Shown one piece after another: positions 1 to 4,555 of a stretch of 5,775 nucleotides of DNA. The position numbers and the translations under genes are program-made. The stretch is from JAWLBW01 sp041687475 (GTDB lineage Bacteria > J088 > JAWLBW01). The DNA is taken from contig JAWLBW010000302.1 in the NCBI GenBank assembly GCA_041687475.1, positions 1-5,775 on the forward strand, read 5' to 3'. The first letter of the stretch is position 1, and each line of letters starts with the position of its first letter. The notes under the pieces are model-generated. The model saw only the letters and a list, made by a program, of their open reading frames with translations. It searched no databases and was not told the DNA's origin.

Positions 1-737
1 CCGTGGCCAATGAGCTCTTCGACGGGCAGGATCCGGTCGGACTTGATCTGCGCATCGGCAACACGCCCTTCACCATCGTCGGCATTCTGGAAGTAAAGGG
101 CCAGGCCGGCTGGGGCGGCGACCAGGACGACGTCATACTCGCGCCGGTGACCACCGTCATGTACCGCCTGACCGGCAGCACGGAAGTACGGCAGATTCTC
201 GCCAGCGGTCGCGACGGCGGCGACCTGTACGAAGCCGAACAGGAACTGCGCACCCTGCTGCGCAGCGCCCATCGCCTGCGCGACGGCGACGACGACGATT
301 TTCGCGTACGCAATCAGACCGAAATCATGGACATGGCCTCGGAAACCTCGCGTACGCTGACCCTGCTGCTCGGCGCCATTGCCGGGGTGTCGCTGCTGGT
401 AGGCGGCATCGGCATCATGAACATCATGCTCGTGTCGGTAACCGAGCGCACGCGGGAGATCGGCATACGCATGGCCGTGGGCGCACGTCCCGCCGACGTC
501 TTATCGCAATTTCTGGTCGAAGCCATCGTACTCAGCATGCTCGGCGGTCTCGTCGGCGTTCTGTTTTCCCTCGCAACGGCGTGGACGCTCGACAGCTTCG
601 GCGTGCGCACGGAAATACACCCCGGCGTGGTGGCTCTATCGCTCGGTTTTGCAGCGGCCGTGGGCATTTTCTTCGGTTTCTGGCCGGCGCGTAAGGCCGC
701 CGCCATGGATCCGATTCAGGCCCTGCGGCACGAGTGA
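1..737 (+). CDS. MacB/FtsX-type ABC transporter permease, C-terminal part (5' end outside window)
   Basis: This is the last ~244 residues of an inner-membrane permease of the MacB/LolC/FtsX superfamily, which couples ATP hydrolysis by a partner ATPase to export or to mechanical work across the envelope. The visible part starts inside the periplasmic MacB-type core: LFDGQDPVG and FTIVGILE (about residues 5-30), then DQDDVILAPVTT (40-51), a standard MacB_PCD signature. Three membrane segments follow at about 119-145, 170-195 and 208-228. Between the first two sits the cytoplasmic coupling segment ERTREIGIRMAVGAR (148-162), the hallmark of FtsX-like domains. The protein ends in the usual PARKAAAMDPIQALRHE. 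A GTG at position 3 is in frame, but family homology runs through it, so it is an internal Val and the true start lies upstream. The stop is TGA at 735-737. The substrate cannot be inferred. No ATPase or membrane-fusion partner is visible, and these would be expected upstream. Confidence 0.92.
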   Translation, partial: VANELFDGQDPVGLDLRIGNTPFTIVGILEVKGQAGWGGDQDDVILAPVTTVMYRLTGSTEVRQILASGRDGGDLYEAEQELRTLLRSAHRLRDGDDDDFRVRNQTEIMDMASETSRTLTLLLGAIAGVSLLVGGIGIMNIMLVSVTERTREIGIRMAVGARPADVLSQFLVEAIVLSMLGGLVGVLFSLATAWTLDSFGVRTEIHPGVVALSLGFAAAVGIFFGFWPARKAAAMDPIQALRHE

Positions 738-742
738 CGTGC

Positions 743-862
743 TGCACGGGTGCACGGTGGTCGGTGGTCGGCGGACGGCGGAATAAGTACAACACCGCGT
801 CCTGCACGGTTGAACGGTGGATGCCTGTTGCCGGTGGGCGGTTGCTCGTGCGTGTTGCACGG
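743..862. repeat. Scattered TGCACGG motifs
   Basis: TGCACGG occurs at 743-749, 751-757, 803-809 and 856-862. It is embedded in GGTGG/CGGTCGG-like low-complexity sequence such as GGTCGGTGGTCGGCGGACGG. The pattern looks like decayed short tandem repeats just after the permease stop. No regular period is kept and no function is implied. Confidence 0.5.
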
Positions 863-961
863 TGCTCGCCGGCCGGACAGCCTGCAAGAAGCATGAGTAT
901 CCCCCACTCCACCAAGTCCACCTGGTCCAGTGCGTTCTAAAGTCCCGATTCCACGGAAATC

Positions 962-1012
962 CCGGGAAACGTTTCTCTCGATAAAAACGCCGATTTTTGC
1001 GCGGGCTACCCC
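962..1012 (+). repeat. Direct repeat element, copy 1 (51 bp, AAACGTTT core)
   Basis: Positions 962-982 are identical to 1081-1101, and the following 30 bp (983-1012) match 1102-1131 with a few substitutions. The shared parts include CGATTTTTGC and a terminal ACCCC. The core GAAACGTTTC (966-975) is a 10-bp palindrome. The element may be a copy of a dispersed genomic repeat or a regulatory site. The sequence does not decide which. Confidence 0.8.
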
Positions 1013-1080
1013 CAATTCCGGTCGATGTAGGCGAGTTATTGAGCGCATCGAGCGTTCCAACCAAACACGTCGTCGTTCTG

Positions 1081-1131
1081 CCGGGAAACGTTTCTCTCGA
1101 TGAAATCCCCGATTTTTGCTCGAGGCACCCC
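1081..1131 (+). repeat. Direct repeat element, copy 2 (51 bp, AAACGTTT core)
   Basis: This is the second copy of the element at 962-1012, displaced by exactly 119 bp. It has the same 21-bp 5' part containing GAAACGTTTC. The 3' part carries the short inverted repeat AAATC-CCC-GATTT (1104-1116), which is imperfect in copy 1. Confidence 0.8.
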
Positions 1132-1200
1132 TTCTGCCGTCGAGGCACGCCTGCTTTCGGCTATTTCAGCCTTACCTGTAAGTTTTCTCCAGGAAATTGT

Positions 1201-1216
1201 CAGGAAACGTTTCCTG
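1201..1216. promoter_or_regulatory. Perfect 16-bp palindrome, possible LacI-family-type operator
   Basis: CAGGAAACGTTTCCTG is identical to its own reverse complement. Its AAACGTTT core lies exactly 119 bp after the core of repeat copy 2. Perfect palindromes with a central CpG and AAACGTTT core resemble known LacI/GalR-family operators, such as PurR (GCAAACGTTTGC) and Cra (TGAAACGTTTCA). That a regulator binds here is inference. The site lies about 280 bp before the VanZ-like pseudogene, and no regulator gene is in the window. Confidence 0.4.
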
Positions 1217-1347
1217 ATTGATTGCATATCTCAACCATTATCTTTCGCTGGCTGACTGGAAGTGGCTGAAAGGTGGTTTTCAGTGGCCGCGACAGGTTAC
1301 AGGAGGGTCTGCAACCTGGGGACGATTGCGAGGCTGGGAACACCGCT

Positions 1348-1382
1348 GGAACGCGGAACTCGGAACTGGGAACGCGGAAAGG
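1348..1382 (+). repeat. Heptamer tandem repeat, five units (GGAACNN)
   Basis: Five consecutive 7-bp units read GGAACGC, GGAACTC, GGAACTG, GGAACGC and GGAAAGG, with looser GGAA-type motifs on both sides (GGGAAC near 1336 and near 1395). This is a short tandemly repeated sequence of the kind found in intergenic DNA of many bacteria. It is not obviously coding. Confidence 0.8.
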
Positions 1383-1499
1383 TTATGCGGAATGGGGAAC
1401 TCACCAGCATGCGAAAAGAGTATTGGTCGCTGGTACTCCCTTCGCATGGTGAGCAGGGCTCAGGTGCGGTATGTTGTTCGCCAGGCGAATGATTTCCCA

Positions 1500-1959
1500 A
1501 TGAGCGGCCGGCAAATCCGATTCTTTATACTGTTTTCCGTGGTTCCGCTGCTTGCGGGCACCCTCGTGTACCTGGGCCGGCGGTCTGATTCGCTGCTGGG
1601 CTTTCGGTGGATCGAGCTGATCGAAATGACAGACCTGGTGGCCCGCCTGCGTGAAAGCACGCTCGCCTGGCCCCTTCCCCCCTGGGTTCGCTACAGCCTG
1701 CCCGACGGTTTCCGTTTTCGCCGCCACCAACCCCATCGGCGCAGTGTAGGCGGGAAGCAGGCATCGCGAAGCTCGCTGGTGGCTGTTCGTTCCGCTGAGA
1801 TTCGCCCTTCTCACCGAAGACGCCCAGCTTACCAACCGTCTTTCCGGCACGTTTTCTGCAGAGGGTATTATTGCCTGTGTAACCGGCGATATGCTTGCCG
1901 CTCTGCTATGCAACCGGAACTTCAGGAGACGAAGGTATGACGAAGCGACAGCGAAGCAA
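1500..1959 (+). pseudogene. VanZ-like membrane protein gene, frameshifted copy
   Basis: This is a decayed copy of the intact gene at 3046-3507. It starts at ATG 1500 (MSGRQIRFF) and follows the intact protein for about 70 residues, to SLPDG. A 2-nt deletion near 1710-1714 then shifts the frame. The two copies measure 460 and 462 bp, so this deletion accounts for the whole length difference. In the restored frame there is also a nonsense change at 1747-1749 (TAG where the intact copy has TGG), and the original stop has become CAA at 1957-1959. The residues matching SEVAQ and GTFSAGDVIAYITGG have changed to TEDAQ and GTFSAEGIIACVTGD, so the conserved C-terminal half is lost as protein and eroding as DNA. 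The shifted frame stays open from 1500 and ends at TGA 1938-1940, giving a 146-residue chimera with an Arg-rich tail. Confidence 0.85.
1924..1928 (+). promoter_or_regulatory. Ribosome binding site for the first secreted-protein gene
   Basis: AGGAG lies 8 nt before ATG 1937. It decides the start over the in-frame upstream ATG at 1895, which falls in the VanZ-like coding remnant and has no such site. The same site and spacing are kept in the second unit. Confidence 0.8.
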
Positions 1960-2977
1960 TCTCCTTTCGGCCTTGTTCTTCGTAGCGTTTGCAATGGTTG
2001 CCGGCGGAACGGGATATCCTCCGGAAGATCCGATTATCGGCACCTTTCCCCTGAGCCTTGAAACCACCGGCGACAGGGCCTACCTCCTTTACGAGACAAG
2101 GGGGCCTCACGGATCCGATGGCCAATACCCGAGCAGTTTTCACTTTACAACCCTTGATACCGCAGGCAGGCAGACGCTGCTCGGGAGCATAGACGCGGCC
2201 GTTCCGTTTTTTCTCGGAGCGGTTACCGCCGACTCCGACGGAGCCATCGCTGTCGTCATGAAGCCCACCACTGACGGAACCCGTACCTTCGTACTCACCG
2301 ATCGAAAAACGGGAATCATCGAAAACCAAGACCACGAATGGTCGCCCTCTCGTTACTTTGCAAGCAACGCCCGCCTTGCGCTCAGGCGTACCGGAGACCG
2401 ACACATTGCCTGGTTTTCCGAGGGCGTCGTACAACCGGGCAAGGGCGTCCCTTCGCTGTGGGAAGTTGAAGACGGTCGGCTGCGTGTGTTACAGGCATCG
2501 ACAGTCTGGGCCTACTGCAATGCATCATTGTGCCAACACGTTGCCTACACGTCGGAAGGCGGAAAGCGCCTGCGCCTGTATGCATGGCCTGCAACCTCCC
2601 AAGAACCGAATTTTGTAGCCGAAGAGATCGTTGAAGACGAACCGTATTTCCGCTATTTCGACGATATCGGCCCCGATGGAAAACCAAGGCTGACCTTTGG
2701 TTCGGCCATGTATGCCCTTTCGACCACGAGGCCGAGTCTGAAACGAATCAGCAGGCTCGATGAATCGGCCTATTCCTATTCATACAGGCGGGACCCCAAT
2801 ACACGGCAGTTTTCCGATGGACTTTCAATTGAGCTATCGACTGAGAACGATATCGAGCCACGAAGCGGTTTTTGTGATGCGTCCTGCCGCGAAAATTACA
2901 CCGTGCTTGAAACCTGGGTCACCATTCGTTCGCGCGATGGTGGTGCATTACTGAATTTTCCGATCGAGGATCTTTGA
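1937..2977 (+). CDS. Secreted four-cysteine protein of unknown function (copy A)
   Basis: The 346-residue product begins with a Sec-type signal peptide: basic MTKRQR, then a hydrophobic stretch (about residues 9-22), with likely cleavage near VAGG (21-24). No lipobox Cys follows, so it is probably a soluble periplasmic or released protein. I do not recognise the family. It shares many blocks with copy B at 3485-4522, including GAVTAD (94-99), AWFSEGVVQ (158-166), STVWAYCNASLCQ (188-200), LRLYAWPAT (212-220), FSDGLSIELSTE (292-303) and FCDASCRE (312-319). The four Cys (194 and 199, CX4C; 313 and 317, CX3C) are all conserved in copy B and suggest disulfides outside the cytoplasm. Alternating beta-like segments with Gly/Asp turns would fit a beta-propeller or beta-sandwich, but that is inference. 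The start at 1937 is set by AGGAG and by homology. An ATGA overlap links it to the shifted VanZ-like frame. The stop is TGA at 2975-2977. Confidence 0.85.
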   Translation: MTKRQRSNLLSALFFVAFAMVAGGTGYPPEDPIIGTFPLSLETTGDRAYLLYETRGPHGSDGQYPSSFHFTTLDTAGRQTLLGSIDAAVPFFLGAVTADSDGAIAVVMKPTTDGTRTFVLTDRKTGIIENQDHEWSPSRYFASNARLALRRTGDRHIAWFSEGVVQPGKGVPSLWEVEDGRLRVLQASTVWAYCNASLCQHVAYTSEGGKRLRLYAWPATSQEPNFVAEEIVEDEPYFRYFDDIGPDGKPRLTFGSAMYALSTTRPSLKRISRLDESAYSYSYRRDPNTRQFSDGLSIELSTENDIEPRSGFCDASCRENYTVLETWVTIRSRDGGALLNFPIEDL

Positions 2978-3045
2978 TCTCGGGAAACGAACCGCTGACG
3001 GGTGTCCCTCCTTCGTTCGACAGAGGTCGCCAGGCGAATACATCC

Positions 3046-3507
3046 ATGAATAGCCGGCAAATCCTATTCTTCATTCTGTTTTCCTTGCTTCCGCTGCTTG
3101 CGGGCACCCTCGTGTACCTGGGCTGGCGGTCTGATTCGCTGCTCGTCTTTCGGTGGCTCGACCTGATCGAAATGACAGACCTGGTGGCCCGCCTGCGCGA
3201 AAGTACGCTCGCCCGGCCCCTTCCCCCCTGGGTGCGCTACAGCCTGCCCGACGGTCTCTGGGTTTTCGCCGCCACCAACGCCCTCGGCGCAGTGTGGGCG
3301 GGCGGCAGGGACCGTGAAGCTCGTTGGTGGTTGTTCGTTCCGCTGGGGTTCGCTCTTCTCTCCGAAGTTGCCCAGCTTACCAACCGTCTTTCCGGCACGT
3401 TTTCTGCTGGGGATGTTATTGCCTATATAACCGGCGGCATGCTTGCCGCTCTGCTATGCAACCGGTACTTCAGGAGACGAAGGCATGACGAATCGACAGC
3501 TGCGTAA
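3046..3507 (+). CDS. VanZ-like small integral membrane protein
   Basis: The 153-residue protein has a hydrophobic N-terminal segment (ILFFILFSLLPLLAGTLVYL, 6-25) and further likely membrane segments at about 70-84, 94-108 and 122-139, ending in a basic tail (RYFRRRRHDE). The motifs SLPDGLWVF (66-74), SEVAQ (106-110) and GTFSAGDVIAYITGG (117-131) match the pattern of VanZ-like proteins, where an E..Q motif precedes a G-rich D.-A-.-.-G segment. The family is named after VanZ of teicoplanin resistance, but most members have no known role, so no resistance function is implied. I chose ATG 3046 because similarity with the copy at 1500 starts there. A TTG at 2974 would extend the frame by 24 unconvincing residues. 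The ribosome site is weak (AGAGG lies 18 nt upstream), which may mean coupling to the gene before it. It overlaps the next gene by 23 bp. Confidence 0.78.
   Translation: MNSRQILFFILFSLLPLLAGTLVYLGWRSDSLLVFRWLDLIEMTDLVARLRESTLARPLPPWVRYSLPDGLWVFAATNALGAVWAGGRDREARWWLFVPLGFALLSEVAQLTNRLSGTFSAGDVIAYITGGMLAALLCNRYFRRRRHDESTAA
3472..3476 (+). promoter_or_regulatory. Ribosome binding site for the second secreted-protein gene
   Basis: AGGAG lies inside the end of the VanZ-like frame, 8 nt before ATG 3485, exactly as in the first unit. It supports this start over the in-frame ATG at 3443. Confidence 0.8.
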
Positions 3508-4522
3508 TCTGTTTTCCGCGATATTTTTCGTGGCCTTCGCGCTGGTTGCCGGAGGCACGAGTGGGCCGGAACAAACGCCTATCGGCACGTATCCGCTGGG
3601 CTTTGAGGTACACGGCGACACCGCCTGGTTGCTCTACTATCACCTCGGCCCCGAGACCGACTCGGGCCCGCAGGCGAGCCGTCTGGGTTTCACCACTTTC
3701 GATTCACGCGGGGCACGTACTACGCTGCACCGTGTCGATGTGCCCCCAGTCGCCCCCTTTGATGTATACTGGGGGGCGGTCACGGCTGACGCCGTCGGGG
3801 CCTTTGGGTTTGCACTTACCCCAGCCGAGCAAGGAAAGGCCCGCACCATCGTATTTTCAGGAGGAAAGACGAAGCCGGTCGTGCGTACGCAGAACTGGTG
3901 GTCAGAAGGTCGCATCGATCACGCGAGACTATCCATGGTGCGGCGCGACGCGAACCGCTACTGGGCCTGGTTCAGCCAGGGAGCCGTGCAATCGGCATAC
4001 CATTTTCCCCCGCTGTGGGAGATCGCCGACATGACGCCCGGAATTCTGGCCGAGTCGACCATCTGGGCCGCCTGCAACGACGATCTCTGCCAACAAGTGC
4101 GCTATGTAACAACCCCCTACGAGATGTTCCACCTGCGCCTGTACGCCTACCCGGCAACCGCCGATGAGCCCCGGCTCGTGGTCAAGGAAAAGACCGCCGG
4201 AAGAGGCTATTACCCGAGCCGCACCACAGGCGGAACGCCCTTGCTGGTCGTCGGCTCGAACCGCTATAGACTCTCGGCAACACAGCCTGTGCTTGCCCCG
4301 TCGGGGTCGAGCAAGTCGATGCGTCCTCCCAAAACGGACAGGTTTTCGGGAAAGTTTGCCGACGGCATCACGATTGAGGTTTCAACCGAATTTACCCACG
4401 ACCCCCGCGAATCCTTTTGCGACAGCAAGTGCCGGGAGTATCATCGGGTAACCGACACCTGGATTACCCTGCGCGCGGCAGACGGAACGGAGTTGCAAAG
4501 CTTTCCGCTAGGCAACCACTGA
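3485..4522 (+). CDS. Secreted four-cysteine protein of unknown function (copy B)
   Basis: The 345-residue paralogue of the product at 1937-2977 has the same layout. A signal peptide (MTNRQLRN, then a hydrophobic stretch to VAGG at 21-24) is followed by an exported domain. Shared landmarks are WGAVTAD (96-102), AWFSQGAVQ (161-169), STIWAACNDDLCQ (191-203), LRLYAYPAT (217-225), FADGITIEVSTE (291-302) and FCDSKCRE (311-318). Cys 197, 202, 312 and 316 keep the CX4C and CX3C spacing. By eye the two proteins are well under half identical apart from these blocks, so both seem to be under selection but have diverged. The start lies within the preceding VanZ-like frame (23-bp overlap), so the pair is probably translationally coupled. 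The stop at 4520-4522 lies 33 bp from the convergent minus-strand gene. The function is unknown and I recognise no enzyme motif. Confidence 0.85.
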   Translation: MTNRQLRNLFSAIFFVAFALVAGGTSGPEQTPIGTYPLGFEVHGDTAWLLYYHLGPETDSGPQASRLGFTTFDSRGARTTLHRVDVPPVAPFDVYWGAVTADAVGAFGFALTPAEQGKARTIVFSGGKTKPVVRTQNWWSEGRIDHARLSMVRRDANRYWAWFSQGAVQSAYHFPPLWEIADMTPGILAESTIWAACNDDLCQQVRYVTTPYEMFHLRLYAYPATADEPRLVVKEKTAGRGYYPSRTTGGTPLLVVGSNRYRLSATQPVLAPSGSSKSMRPPKTDRFSGKFADGITIEVSTEFTHDPRESFCDSKCREYHRVTDTWITLRAADGTELQSFPLGNH

Positions 4523-4555
4523 GCCGCATCTGCATCCAGGAAATCGCTGTTACTT

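Larger units (their letters stand above)
738..1499. other. Repeat-rich intergenic region without a credible gene
   Basis: About 760 bp separate the permease from the first VanZ-like copy. Open frames exist on both strands, but their translations are low in complexity, rich in Arg/Cys/Trp, and match no family I know. The similar peptides seen on the minus strand (AKIGVFIERNVSR and AKIGDFIERNVSR) come from a repeated DNA element rather than a protein family. The region holds four TGCACGG motifs (743-862), two ~51-bp direct repeats, a perfect 16-bp palindrome and a heptamer tandem repeat, listed separately. I see no tRNA, rRNA or convincing rho-independent terminator after the permease gene. Confidence 0.7.
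1478..2977 (+). repeat. Tandem duplication unit A (VanZ-like pseudogene + secreted-protein gene)
   Basis: This unit matches 3027-4522 in gene order and sequence. Recognisable similarity begins at the shared 13-mer TCGCCAGGCGAAT (1478-1490 and 3027-3039) and runs through the VanZ-like gene into the secreted-protein gene. By eye the VanZ-like stretch is about 90% identical in nucleotides, while the downstream genes are much more diverged. The two units are separated by about 50 bp. Confidence 0.85.
3027..4522 (+). repeat. Tandem duplication unit B (VanZ-like gene + secreted-protein gene)
   Basis: This is the second, intact unit of the duplication seen at 1478-2977, in the same orientation. It begins at the shared 13-mer TCGCCAGGCGAAT and ends with the secreted-protein gene. 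The ~50 bp between units holds no gene, and I see no insertion-sequence ends or target-site duplications around either unit. Confidence 0.85.

Noticed and set aside
734..940. Small plus-strand open frame after the permease gene
   Set aside because: The translation is a read-out of TGCACGG/GGTGG repeats, with no ribosome site and no recognisable protein features.
636..1148. Long minus-strand open frames over the intergenic region
   Set aside because: They are low in complexity, overlap the permease gene end, and the repeated peptides in them follow the 51-bp DNA repeat rather than codon-level conservation.
962..1216. CRISPR array
   Set aside because: There are only two long repeat copies plus one short palindrome, the repeats are imperfect, the spacers are about 68 bp, and no cas genes are in the window.
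1218..1499. N-terminal extension of the first VanZ-like frame from TTG 1218
   Set aside because: The intact copy begins at ATG 3046, which matches ATG 1500. The extension includes the heptamer repeat and has no counterpart.
1895..1936. Upstream ATG starts (1895 and 3443) for the two secreted proteins
   Set aside because: These lie in the VanZ-like coding sequence. The AGGAG sites and the Lys/Arg-led signal peptides place the starts at 1937 and 3485.
2979..2994. CGGGAAACG just before the second VanZ-like gene as a fourth AAACGTTT element
   Set aside because: Only 9 bases match and the palindrome's second half is absent, so chance is likely.
1478..4522. Transposon or insertion-sequence origin of the duplication
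   Set aside because: There is no transposase, terminal inverted repeats or target-site duplication. A simple tandem duplication explains the layout.
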